Source: Sipunculus nudus (lineage: Eukaryota; Annelida; Sipuncula; Golfingiida; Sipunculidae). Taken from it: 64,000 nucleotides of DNA. The stretch lies in contig CM049311.1 in the NCBI GenBank assembly GCA_026874595.1, positions 19,400,676 to 19,464,675 of the forward strand, given 5' to 3'. The notes beneath the pieces were generated by a model that made no database searches, was not told the DNA's origin, and worked only from the letters and a program-made list of their open reading frames with translations. Below are positions 24,295 through 35,668 of the stretch, piece by piece; within the stretch, counting starts at the first letter, position 1, and each line of letters begins with the position of its first letter. The position numbers and the translations under genes are program-made.

Positions 24295-25508
24295 CGTGGA
24301 TGGAAGTGCTACAGTAGACTACAGCTGATAGAGCCGTTGATTCAGGGTTGCACTAGCCGTGACGACCCGACTCAGTAGGCAATCCTTTAATTGGGCTGGT
24401 AATCCTACTCGAGTCGTGATACAAGTAATGTCGTGGAATGTATCGCTATGGTCTTGCTTCAGGTTGCATTCATATTGTGGTAAACGGCCCACAATCTCAA
24501 TATTATGCTAAGGGTGATAAAATAACACAACAGTATACATATGAGCTCACAACCCAAACTGTAACACCGTCTCCATGGACACGGATCATTTCCTGTATCG
24601 CCTGCAAGCTGCCTGCGTCCTGTAACCCGTGCGAGCCATGTTTGTGTTCACGCGGTCATTAATTCAACAAACATGCCGAGGGGTTTACCAATATGCTGGG
24701 TTAAAAAGGAACTTTTCTCGCTCATGTTTGGTATTATTAGAAAAAAATGCCAAAAGAATGCTGACGATTAGTCTGGTTTATGTTGACTGACAGTGTACCA
24801 GTAGGCAATAAAGCATTGTCAGAAATGACGAAATATTTGCATCTTCATAAGACCTTATAATGCGATCCTCAGACTTAGATGTCATGACACTCAGGCGCCA
24901 GTAATCTGGTCGTAATGTCAGACGCTAGTGTTGCACAGAGTCATTCGATGTGCGACTCGCGAATGGTGATTTATGGACGATGACATGTTATACTGCAGTG
25001 AGAACCAGTTGTGGTTTGGGTCCATCTGTATTACGCTGTGATTAAGCTGAGCTCCGTACACAAGTATTACGCCATAGTGTACCGGAACGTCTAGACGTCA
25101 CCTGAAAGCGAATGTCATGTGACCTTGAACATTTGGAACCGTGTCTGTGTTAGGAGAATTAGTTACATGAGAATTAATGGGCTCTGTGAACTATCGTAAT
25201 TACTGCTTAATTTGTGTTGACGCCCCCCGCCCCACCCCCAACCAGAGATCTGTTCTCTCACGACTTTCTTAGCGTTTTTCTTCGGGTATGTAAATGTCTG
25301 GTCTGCCTTTTATTTTTACTGACTGAAAATAACCTGGGAGTTCATCCCCAATGGTGTAACATCAGGAAAGATATAAAACACTTTACATGGTACCTGTTGG
25401 GTCCTTTTCATGCATATAACTATATTTAATTAAGATTCAATTGCATGCTAAAAATTATATCATAATTAATTATTTGCTTTTGTTGTAAAATCAGTACCTC
25501 ATATTTTA
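24295..25508. other. No gene seen, relatively CpG-containing
   Basis: Mostly unique-looking sequence with moderate GC (24560-25130). No exon can be defined on either strand. It could hold the promoter of a minus-strand transcript if the ORF at 24091-24294 is real. Confidence 0.4.
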
Positions 25509-26565
25509 AGCTCAGGTGACTGTAAGTCATCTGAGGTATAGGTATGGCGCTTTGTCCGTCGTCCGTCCGGCCATCTGGCAGTCCGGTCGTCCGTTAGCAG
25601 GGCACAAATCGTAACCGCTTACCCTGGAAGCCTGTTGCTAAAAATCTAGGGAGGTCCATAAAAAATCTCCTTGAATACCTTAAATTGGGTCACTGCGACA
25701 TATTGTATGGAGCTATGGGGCTTGTAAGTACGCCCCCCCCCCCCCAAGGAATAATAAAAATGTGATACAAACGTCCAATATCTTGATAATTAATGCATGG
25801 ATTATCATGAATATTGACCATGATTACCTTTGTCAGTTCCCGAAAACCTGGTGTGTTTATTGATAACAAGTAGATGCCGTATAGTAATCCCCTTGTCTGT
25901 CCGTCTGTTCCTCACTCTATCTGTCTGTCTATCCATTCATCTACACAAATTTGTTTCCAGATGATAACTCCAGGTTGGATCGACATATGGAATTCACACT
26001 TGACTTACATATGGCCTACCACTACAGGAAGGACCTGTGTGATGTTTGGATCATAAGGTCAAGATCACAAGACTCATTTGACAAGATTGCTGATGCATTT
26101 TAAGTCCAGCTTTTCATCCCAAACTTTCAATCTTTTGCATTTAGCTGACTTGCCAGTATAATGAGAGCATAAATGAATTTGGCGTCACAGGGTCAAAGGT
26201 CAAAGTCACAGGGACCATCTGGTCACAAATTAATTTCCAGATAATAACTCCAGTTTAGTTTGACATATTGGTTTCAAACATATCTTATATATGGCTCTCC
26301 ACTAGTAAGATCCGTGTCGAATTCTACATCCTAAACCTTCCGTCTTCCACATGTGACCCTCCTTCCAATAGGGGAAGTTTCTTATTGATTTTGGGGTCAC
26401 AAGGTCACAGGGCCCATTCACAAATTAGTTAACAGATGGTAACTCCGTGATCCATTTTAGGTAGACAAATTGGCTTCAAACTGATCACAGGACCCATATA
26501 GTGAAAGCGCTAATAAACACATCCTTATTGCCAAATTTAACTAAGCGTCCAGACCCATGGGTCCC
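25509..26565 (+). mobile_element. AGCTCAG-family element, 1.06 kb
   Basis: It starts AAGCTCAGGTGACTGTAAGT after ATATTTT, with the hairpin partner ATCTGAGGTATAGG, then CGTCGTCCGTCCGG. It ends TAAGCGTCCAGACCCATGGG. The body has GGTCACAAGGTCA/AAGGTCAAAGTCACAG-type units, each about 150 bp (26190-26420), and a poly-C run near 25731-25745. Non-coding. Confidence 0.7.
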
Positions 26566-26802
26566 TATAATTAATCCCATTAGGAAGCATAATTTGATCA
26601 TATATGAGCCACATTATTGATAAATAAAGGTGCATTTAAAAATTGTAAATTCTGGATCAAGTAATATTTTCAGATATATTAATGTTTGCAAATTTGTTAA
26701 AAATCTCTATTTTTGTGAGAAAAAAATAAATACATGTGTATGCATAATGTGTTGTTTTCCAACAAATTAAGGAAAAACGGTGATGCAGTTTAGAATTGCG
26801 AA

Positions 26803-28240
26803 TTAACTTACATATTTTTGGAAACCTGAATTTAGCTCAATGTTACCAATATTCTGCGACCTATAGGGAAAAGATGTCATATTAGCACCCTGAATGTCAT
26901 TTGGGGACAAATCGCATCTGTTAGGCCAAGAATCTTCTAACACAATACCCTCGGAGTTTCTAGTCAAATCTCCTTGGAACAATACAATGAGGTCATAGTG
27001 ACCTATATTTTGTAACCTACGGGCCGAAAACAGGATCCCGAGTACCCAGAAAGTCAGACGAGGCACAAATTTTATTCATTAGGCCTAGAATCTTCTTAAC
27101 TAACATTCAGGAAGGTCCTAGGCAAATGTCCTTGGAAACCTGAAAGTAGGTCATGATGACCTATAATCTGTAACCTGTGGCCGAAAATGGTTTTGAGCAC
27201 CTATTAGGCCTAGAATCTTCTATCAGGACATCCAGGTTGGTCCTAGGCAAATGTCTTGTGAAACATGACATTAGATCATGGTGATCTATATTCCTCCAAC
27301 CTATAGGAAAAAGATATCATATGAGTATCCTGAATGTTAGATGGGCACAAATTGTATGTTTTAAGCCTGGAATCTTCTAAAGCAAAATCCAGGGAGGTTA
27401 TAGGAAAATCTCTTTGGAAACTTGAACTGTTGTCATGGTGCATAGGCTATATTCTATGCGCTTTGAGCCAAAAAATATGAATTTGAGCACCCAGACAGAC
27501 TATTTTACTTTGAACCTTATATTGAAAAGTCTAGGGAGGTCTTTGGCAAGTCTTCTTTGAATCCTGAAATTAGGTAACTTAATTCTTATAATACATGTAC
27601 ATGTCAAATAGAGTCAAGTAGGGCACTAATTGTATTCTGGAGCCCTAAAATCTTCCAACACAACATCCAGGGAGATCTTGGCAAATCCCACTGGAATCCT
27701 GCACGTGAAAGGCCAAAAACATGATTTGAGTACCTTTAATGTCAGATGGGTACAAATTGTATGCATTAGGCCAAGGTCCTGGGCAAATCTCCTTCAAAAT
27801 TTAAAATTAGGTCATAGTGACCTACATTCTGCAGGCTACTGGCCAGAAGCATGATTTTGAGCAGTCAGAAAGGGCACAAATTGTATCCATTAACCCTAGA
27901 CTTTTCTAACATGACATTCAGGGAAGTCGTTGGCAATTCTCCTTGGAAACCTGAAATTGGGTCATGGTGACACATAACCTGGAAGCTATTGACCAGAAAC
28001 ATGATTGTGAGCACCCAGACAGACAGGGTAAAAATTGTATCCATTTTCCTTGGAACCCTCCATTGTGAAATCCAGGGGGGGGGGGTCCTGGGTAGGTCTC
28101 CTATGAATCCTTAAATTTTTATTTCCTGTCCATTTTTCAACATAGTAACATTAGCCATAGGCTATTCTCACAGACAATATATAACATAAATGAAAGAAAT
28201 GAGCACCCAGTCAAATTAAGCTGAGCGTCATGGACTACTT
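26803..28240 (+). mobile_element. AGCTCAG-family element tail with ~145-bp degenerate tandem units
   Basis: About nine diverged units share AATCTTCTAACA, CATCCAGGGAGGTCCT, GGCAAATCTCCTTGGAAACC, TGAAATTAGGTCATGGTGAC, CTATATTCTGCAACCTATAG and GGGCACAAATTGTAT. It ends with AAGCTGAGCGTCATGGACTA at about 28216-28240, a 3' end variant. The 5' hairpin was not found. 26566-26802 holds AT-rich sequence with no feature. Confidence 0.65.
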
Positions 28241-28244
28241 GATT

Positions 28245-30072
28245 AGCTCAGCCGATTATAAGCCATCTTTAAAGATGCGGTCATCCGGGGAGGCCCATAA
28301 ATAATCTCCTTGAAAATATGAAATTAGGCCTCTGTTACCCATATCCTCGGAGCTATGGGGCTCTTAAGTACCTCCAGAACAGTAAAAAAATTGATACAAA
28401 ATCTCCAGTTTCTAAACAAGTAATATGCATTGATCACCATGATTCTTTGCTTGCATATTGATCATATTTCATCAGTTCATGTAGACTGGCAGCACAACTG
28501 GATTTTTTTCTCGATTTCTTTAGCATTTTTTTCTCTATCTTTGACACCTTTAAAGATACGGTCGTCCGCTAACAGGTCACTAATCGTTACAACTTGACCT
28601 AGAATCTTCTAACTTGAAATCGTAGGAGGTCCGTGAAAAGCCTCCTTGGAAACCTGAAATTAGGTCTCTGATAAACATATGCTCCGACTCCAAGGTCCCC
28701 ATTTCCGGAAAAGGTATGGGTTGGGGTGAGGGCGAACGTTCCAGGCCTCAATACTGGTCTCTTACGATTAAAAAAGGTTGCAGCTGAAAAGGGGGACCGA
28801 CCCCATGGACTCCCTTTGGATCCGCTTCTGCTACCAACGAGGTATGCATATTTCCGTTTTTTTCTTCAGGAACAGATTCCTTGCCTTAAAACGTACATTT
28901 AATTCATCTTTCACGTTAAGTTATGCTGAATTAATGTCTTCCACACATTAATCTGTCCTTTAAACGTCCAAAAATAGAAAACAGTCAAAGATCATCAAAA
29001 ACCGGAGTGCCCCCACGTCCCTTTCCGGTTCGCAAAATAATGTAAACATCACCTCTGACCAGGTCTTCAAGGTCAACATACCAGTGTATGAAATTCTGAA
29101 GCGACTGGAGGATAACTCACGCAGTGTCTCGACGAGGTTATAATTGTATATGGACGGTATGATGTTTAGGATTCACGTAATGGAGAAGTAAGATGCAGAT
29201 AAAAATATTGGGAAAATTAAGATACAAGCAGCTGGACATAAAAACGTTTGCTGTTCACAGAAGTGTGTATTGTGCCTCAGAGAGGTGCGCGAGTTATTCT
29301 ACAGTCGTGCAAAACCACTGAAAATGTATATTTTCTTTTAATTCTTGAATAAAAAGGACCCAACAGTCCTCTCAATTAATACATATCCCCAACCCTGGTA
29401 AAAAGCCCGGTACACCGGGTTTATCAGCTGGTCTTATTATAATGCAAGTGTTCTGCAATCTATATTATAAGTATATAGAGCTCTGTAAAATGATATACAT
29501 TCAGTCTTATAAATGATGAATTAAAACCATGAATCGAGGTATCTTTTAGCCATCAATAAATTATTTTGAATTTGCATATGAAAATGTTTAACCTGTGTTC
29601 AGTATTATTAATAACATTAACATATTGTTTGTCGGAAAATGTATCCCTTCATATAACTTTAAAGCACTCCGTATTGCTTTATTAAATGCTTCCAGCCATA
29701 ATTTTCCTGTATTGCACGGTTAAATGTGTAGTTATCAGATTAAGTTAATGCTCATTGAAAATGGAAAATTTTATTTTTTTACAGCATTTTATTTCATTTA
29801 ATCGATTAAATGTATATTATTGTACTTCTGGTAATCTCCACTTTCCTTCTTATTCTATAATTGACAGGTATTTATTCATTTCCATGGTCATTTTAAGCAC
29901 ATATTTCTGTCATATAGCTAAAATAATGATATTCCTAGAAATATTTGATGATGAGATGCTCAGGCATCTTTGATATAGACTATAAGAGTGCACAGTATTA
30001 ATCAGCAAACACATGTTTTATGTTTGATTATCACCAGCAAGCAGGCCCATTTCCTCGTAGCTTTTCAAACGC

Positions 30073-30121
<49 letters not shown>

Positions 30122-30224
30122 AATTATATATATATAAAGAAAACAAAAGAAATAAGTTTATTTTGCATTTGCAAAACTTTTTTCCAAAATTCATCTGAGC
30201 GACGTGACCCATGGGTCCCTTGTT
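28245..30224 (+). mobile_element. AGCTCAG-family element abutting the previous one, 1.98 kb
   Basis: It starts TTAGCTCAGCCGATTATAAG only about five bases after the end of the preceding element. It ends ATCTGAGCGACGTGACCC and TGGGTCCCTTGTT. Inside are two GGTCGTCCG-type units (28270 and 28555), a more GC-rich segment (28690-29160) that looks unlike the family interior, and a tail region (29750-30210) also found at 42060-42430. Confidence 0.65.
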
Positions 30225-30809
30225 CCTCTATACGACGATACAGCATGCACAGCGTATCGGTGACCCTATCGATGTGGCGTATCGATATGTCGGTATATTG
30301 ATATAGCCCTTCTATAAGTATTTAGTCACAGGAGTAGAGACTTAATTATTTTAAATCATATTGTTAAATATGTAATAACATAGGCAAAACAATTACAGAT
30401 TTCTTGAATAGAAGTATGCCACAAAATGCGTATGACACATATTTTCACTCCTTTTAAACATAATATGATCATATTTTAAACTTGCTTTGTTAAGTAAGTT
30501 AAAAGTAGATATCTAAGTTTAAATGAAGCAGACTCTTATAATTTGGAGTTTTGGTGTGTGAAACTGCAATATTTGATCAGGGCACGTATTCTCTGTAAAC
30601 ACTGTTGATAAAAGTTTCATTTGGCGCACACTTGCTCCATTTGATTTTGAAATCTGGAAATGAAAGCTCACCACTTGGGATTTTTTTAGACCATATGATA
30701 TTGCAATGTCCATATCATATTGCATTGTCGATCTAAGCAACCCAAGTACAGGTCACTATAGGTCATGATATAAGTCTTCCCTGGTACCAGATCAGTCATG
30801 CCTGGCTTA
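30225..30809. other. No gene seen; clustered TATCGAT-like motifs at 30235-30305
   Basis: GCGTATCGGTGAC, CCTATCGATG, GCGTATCGATATG and TCGGTATATTGATAT lie close together. The last also occurs near 42063. There is no coding signal. Confidence 0.4.
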
Positions 30810-30858
30810 TGCAGCCCACCTCTTAGACGTCATAGGACATTATGTTATTCCCTTCTCG

Positions 30859-30922
<64 letters not shown>

Positions 30923-30961
30923 CAGCACACCTCCTAGACGTTGTCACAGGATATTATGTTA

Positions 30962-31014
<53 letters not shown>
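30810..31014 (+). repeat. Tandem duplication carrying two (CT)n tracts
   Basis: A unit of GCAGC-CACCTC-TAGACGT-(G)TCA-AGGA-ATTATGTTATTCC followed by (CT)n occurs twice (tracts at 30862-30919 and 30964-31014). The Ser/Leu-rich frame across it is an artefact. Confidence 0.9.
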
Positions 31015-31018
<4 letters not shown>

Positions 31019-31570
31019 CGATTATTTAAGTATACGCACAAATTTATTTATTTTAATATTTATTTATTTATTTACCTCTTACTTATACAGGGTAATAAAC
31101 CAATTAGCTAAAATCACGCTGGTCTACAATCGTGATACCATGGCTAAGAGTTTAAACAGGAATATTATGATTATGTAAACATACATATTTAGAAAGTTTA
31201 TTATTTTATCAAGCAGGGGACTACAATATCACAGTCAGTATATATCTATCATGTAAGGTATATATGAAGCAATTATAATACATATTCTGTAATATTCTGT
31301 AATATTGCCATAGCAATATTCTGAATAAGCAACATAGAAAGAAGTTTATTATTATTATCATATTATCAAACATGGTAATAAAGTTTAGCACAAAAATTAT
31401 AAAAAGAATTACGAAAAAAAATTGCTGATCATCAAAATTCAAAGACATATTTAACCATCATTTAATAAACAATCCTATTAGATTGAGTATTAATTTAATC
31501 CCCCTTGCTCTAAGTAACGTGTGTAAATGGAGGCTTCAGCTTTCTTATTTACTGAATTATCCAAGTTAAA
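31015..31570. other. No gene seen, very AT-rich
   Basis: Short tandem echoes such as ATATTCTGTAATATTCTGTA near 31290. No exon. Confidence 0.5.
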
Positions 31571-32060
31571 AGGAAAACAACTGTGGGCCGAACAGGTAGG
31601 CCTAACCACCTGCAGGATACAATGACGTGCTCGTTATGTGATGAAAATGTGTGTAAAATTGGGTCAAGAAATCAGGAGGGGTTTTACAGCTATCAAGTAA
31701 AAGAAGGGGTGGGACGGACAGACGGATGCGGACCATTTTATAATCCTCCCTCCTGTGGCAGGGGACTAATATTTTTTTTTAATATAGTATTCACTGATTT
31801 CCTCTAGCTCCAAGGAATCCTTGCATATGATTTGAAGGGTTAAATGTTCTTATTTACTGAATTATCTGGAAGAAACAAAAAAGACCATTTTGGAGCGCAA
31901 AAATCAAGTAAAAACAGAGGAGGCGCCACCTGCAGGTGATCATCACATGTCAGTCATACACTGAGTAAGTGTGTTAATTTGATGAAAAAAAAAGCAGCAA
32001 GGGTCTTACAGAAATGTGGTAAAAGAAGGGCGGAACGGACTGAAGGAAAATCAAAATAAA
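31571..32060 (+). repeat. Two diverged units of the GGCGCCACCTGCAGG repeat family
   Basis: Units from 31571 and from 31850 share ACCTGCAGG, TGATGAAAA-GTGT, AAGGGTCTTACAG-like and GTAAAAGAAGGG-GG-ACGGAC. They resemble the array at 54605-55900. Non-coding. Confidence 0.5.
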
Positions 32061-32393
32061 ATTTTACGATCAGCAAAATTTTAACTCTGGTAGAAACATC
32101 AGTTTGAAAATAATTCTTTTCCGTATAGTATTCATTGAATTCACCTTGCCTTGATCTCAGGGCCCATTTTTTGATGGGCTTAGTCTTGCAATATTATTTT
32201 CCGTCAGAGCCGTCTCTGTTTGACGGTTTCTATAGTAACGAGTGTTTGTTTTAAATTTCAAAAGAAGTGCACATGTTTAGTTTGGTTTTCCCAGGATTGT
32301 TTTCTCTGGAGGCGTATCCATACTAACATTCATGCTGTAATTGACGGTAGCATAATTGGGAATGGCGATTGCCCAGAAAACGAGCGGTAGTTG

Positions 32394-32416
32394 TGACGTC
32401 AGCAAGAATATATAAG
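32394..32416 (+). promoter_or_regulatory. Candidate Pol II promoter: CRE plus TATA box
   Basis: A perfect palindromic CRE, TGACGTCA (32394-32401), lies 7 bp before TATATAAG (32409-32416). This spacing is compatible with a CREB/ATF-responsive core promoter and a start near 32440. About 600 bp of mixed-composition sequence follows, but no ATG-initiated frame on the plus strand, so a 5' UTR, a non-coding RNA or an element promoter are all possible. Confidence 0.4.
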
Positions 32417-32439
32417 TTTTGAGTTGGACGAGATTTGCG

Positions 32440-33890
32440 AGACATGCCCGATCAGCCTACCAGTTTGGTATAGCCTGGCGATATCTGCGGCAGTCTAGGG
32501 GCAGTTCTGCGTGTATCAGTTAAGTCAGCTGAGAGATGATGTCTATAAGCGTAGATAGTCGGTGTCTGAGGAAGGCCACGATGATTTCTCTGTAATGGAC
32601 TTCAGAGCGAGTATCGCATTTTGCCGACGGACTGGTAATCTCGCGATTTATTAACTTGTTGTGAGCGCTTCCAGGAACAGACCGAGGACTTGATTTAAAC
32701 GCGTAACTGTAGAGGTACAGGACGTTGTTGTGTGGAAGCATATTCTGTTATCTAGAACTGGATAATTCCAGGAGACATCAGCTGTGAAAGACTTTGATTC
32801 TACGCCCAGAGAGAATAGTATATGCGTGTTGCGTGAACTGTGTGACGAATGGCAAACAAGTATACTCCAGCGGAAGAATTTTTCTTTATAGGAGTTCCGT
32901 GTATCTATAGGACTCAAGAGGACTAAGCATACTGTATACACAACGCGGGCCACCCAGTGAGACGAACTGTGAAACATCACGGTGTCTTGTGTGCGCGATG
33001 GTTATTTGATCAGGAACTCTGTAAACAAGGGAAAAACTCTGTACAGCGTGATAAGCAGACTTTGTGATTGTTTTATGTGTATATCAACATTGTTTGAACA
33101 TATGGAGACCCTCTAAAAAGAATGTTAGTTACTTCTTTATTTAATATGTTGAAATTTTTTTGTTAAACAATGTTTTATTTGTCTTTTTGGAGTGTATGTA
33201 GGAGTCCAGCCAGTTGGTTTAACCTTTATAACAATCTTGACGTTCACATCTTTACCGGTGTGCTAAAATTATTTTTGGTCTCATCTGAGTCCCAAGCGGA
33301 GGTGATATATGTGATACCTTTGAACATGATATTGTTATTTAAGGTAATTTCCACAATTGCTCCTCAGCGCCATCTATAATTCAAACGTTGAAAGATTCAG
33401 AAGTTTTAAGACCTGTCTCTCTTTTCGATTAACGATTAACTTAAATCATATTTCAGCTCAACGCAGTAAAGCGTTATAATTTCTCGTTGGCCATCAGCTC
33501 AAATGGTTAGGAAAATACGAAGGAATTATCCAATTTTAATGCCTTTCTAAAACGTTATCATGTGTTTCACTAAATGAACACAAGATGGCGGCAACATGCA
33601 AAAGCATTTTACCGTAATAAATTATTAAGACATATGCTGAGGTACTCCATTATCATATCATTATACGATTAGATATCGTGTCATTATATATATATGCTTA
33701 CAGCAAAAAACAAGCCTCTGTTATCAGCGTGGAGTTAACACAACTGATCGGTTTGTTTGATTCAGCCGGTAATTGCCATTGAGTGCTACATGGTGCTAAA
33801 GCAAGAAATTCGCGCGTCCATCGGACGCTTGGACCTTCAGAACTGAGCGTCAGTAAGAGATTTCGATCGCCAGAGACGCTTACCCCGATT
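32440..33890 (+). other. Possible transcribed non-coding region, otherwise empty
   Basis: 32440-33060 is less AT-rich than its surroundings and follows the promoter-like motifs. The minus-strand frame at 32651-32980 (109 codons) is the longest here but has no recognisable feature. CAAGATGGCGG (YY1-like) lies at 33581. The rest is AT-rich with no exon seen. Confidence 0.3.
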
Positions 33891-34130
33891 TCCTGAAAGC
33901 CCAGATATATAGACAGTCCAACCTGTTTGAACGACAACCTATAAAACGAGGGCAACTGGCTATTACGACCACTGGATATCAGTCCCTTTTGAAATCCCGT
34001 TATATTATCCATATGTTACCCTGTGAAATACGACCATCTTGCTAATACGGATTTGGGCAGTTTTATCAGACCATGGTCATATATTACTAATAAATTGTCC
34101 TTCCTAATGCGGACACTCTTTTTGTCTTGA
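33890..34130. repeat. Repeat with CTATTACGACCA / CTAATGCGGACA motifs
   Basis: Sequences such as GGCTATTACGACCACTGG, TTGAAATCCCGTTATATTA, GCTAATACGGAT and CCTAATGCGGACACTCTTTT recur in inverted or direct relation. They resemble a widespread short interspersed element type in invertebrates. The boundaries are uncertain, and the minus frame at 33698-34012 overlaps it. Confidence 0.35.
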
Positions 34131-34446
34131 CCAGCGCTGACCGGTCGGTTGATTGTCCACGCGTGAAGTCGCGGTCACCTGTACGGGCTCACTGGTTGTT
34201 TTGTTGTTGTGGGCATGTGGTTTTGGCGGCAAGTGATGTCAGTAACCAGCGGCGTCATCAAATGATTTTGAGTCTTTCATCCGAGCACATTCATCGTGTC
34301 AAAAGAACTTCTATAAATATGAGTTCGAATTGTACCTTATCAGAATGATTTTAGCCATTCACTTTTTCACATAGAACCCTTTATCACATTTCATTTGTAT
34401 TTTGTAAAATTTACTGTATTCCCGTATATCGCTGTCTTACGTCGAT

Positions 34447-34641
34447 ATGGGTACCGGTACAATGTCCTGCAAGACTATGTCAGCACGTCCGAGAACACGT
34501 GAAATTGAACTTGAAGAGCTCATTCAGATGGCCGAGAGTCAAGGGATAAGCCGGCGCAAGCTCAAAATTTTAATGAACTGCGGGCAAATTTATTTCATCA
34601 ATATATCAATACATAAAATTACACATAGAAAATATGTATAA
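34447..34641 (+). CDS. Small unrecognised ORF, possible exon
   Basis: ATG at 34447. The first 45 residues look protein-like and charged (RTREIELEELIQMAESQGIS...RRKLKILMNCG) and could form an amphipathic helix. After that the frame runs into AT-rich sequence, which suggests that, if real, the exon ends near 34590. No domain recognised. 34131-34446 before it holds no other feature. Confidence 0.25.
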   Translation: MGTGTMSCKTMSARPRTREIELEELIQMAESQGISRRKLKILMNCGQIYFINISIHKITHRKYV

Positions 34642-34751
34642 AATTTCTAGTCATAAAGGTGGAACAATATATACGGTTTATATATATAGGTTTGTAAAAT
34701 TCCTAAATTTTCAAAATCTGTCAAATAGGACAAGCTGTCTGCAGGGGCGTA

Positions 34752-34795
34752 GCGACCCCCCCCCCCCCCCCCTCCCCCCCCCCCCCGGGTCGCAT
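34752..34795 (+). repeat. Poly-C tract bounded by GCGACCC / GGGTCGC
   Basis: A C run with one T is enclosed by a perfect 7-bp inverted repeat. GGGGCGTAGC just upstream is a motif I also see near 35402 (AGGGCGTAGG). Probably a low-complexity repeat terminus. Confidence 0.7.
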
Positions 34796-34799
34796 CCTG

Positions 34800-35660
34800 T
34801 CCTCGCCGTCCTTTCGGAATTTCACTTAGTCAAATACTGATTAATTTTTCTTAAACATAACCATGTGTATAACACAATATTTTCTTTATATTACCAGTGG
34901 CGAATCAAGAGGGGACGAGTTGCAATATTTTTCATTTTATTTATAAAAAAACGAAATCTAAAAAGTGAAAATAAATCACAAGAATAGGGAAAACATATTT
35001 CCCAATTTTCGTGATTCATTTTTATTTTTTACATTTCTTTTTTTATATTAGCAACTATATTTTATTCAATTTATCCACAGTTTACTACTTTCAAGTTTGA
35101 TATTTCATAGTTGAGGATATTAATTTTATGAACAGCTGCAGAACATACAGGTGCAGAGCGCCAGGCCCTGGTTGAGGTCGTCCTTTAACAATCTCACTGC
35201 TTCTCTGATGATTCCGGTACTGGAACTCATGATCTGTGCTCTGCTGAGTCCGGTGTGCTGTTGAGACAAATTCTGTTGTACAAATTCTGGTACAACACAG
35301 AGATTAACATAAAACTTTAAAATATCAGACTTTTCACCGACTTTTCACAATATATAATATATGCTGAAGGAATATTTTATATCATTTTATTGTATATACA
35401 AGGGCGTAGGGTAGGGGGTTGCGCCACGCCCGTGACTGTCTATTACGTTCACTTGAGCCCAGTCGGTTGGGTGGTCGCGTTAGACAGTTTCGACTGTATA
35501 TCATATATACTAATTGAATAGTATAATTATTACTAATATATGAGGTAAAACCATGTTATAAAAAAACAAAGATTGGCTCATCTTAAACATATAAGAAAGG
35601 ATATTAAGAGTTTGCCAAATGAAATGTTTCAATTTTCCATTTATTTTCCGTTAGCCCGAA
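34800..35660. other. No gene seen
   Basis: AT-rich. 35130-35300 is less AT-rich (GCAGAGCGCCAGGCCCTGG) but no frame or splice-bounded exon stands out. Confidence 0.45.
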
Positions 35661-35668
35661 TAAATCGG

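Noticed and set aside
30798-31178. 126-codon Ser/Leu-rich frame
   Set aside because: It consists mainly of translated (CT)n tracts within a tandem duplication.
32651-32980. 109-codon minus-strand frame
   Set aside because: No domain, and it lies opposite a promoter-like plus-strand region. Composition does not stand out enough to call a gene.
34752-34840. Pro-rich protein segment across the C run
   Set aside because: It is the translation of a poly-C tract.
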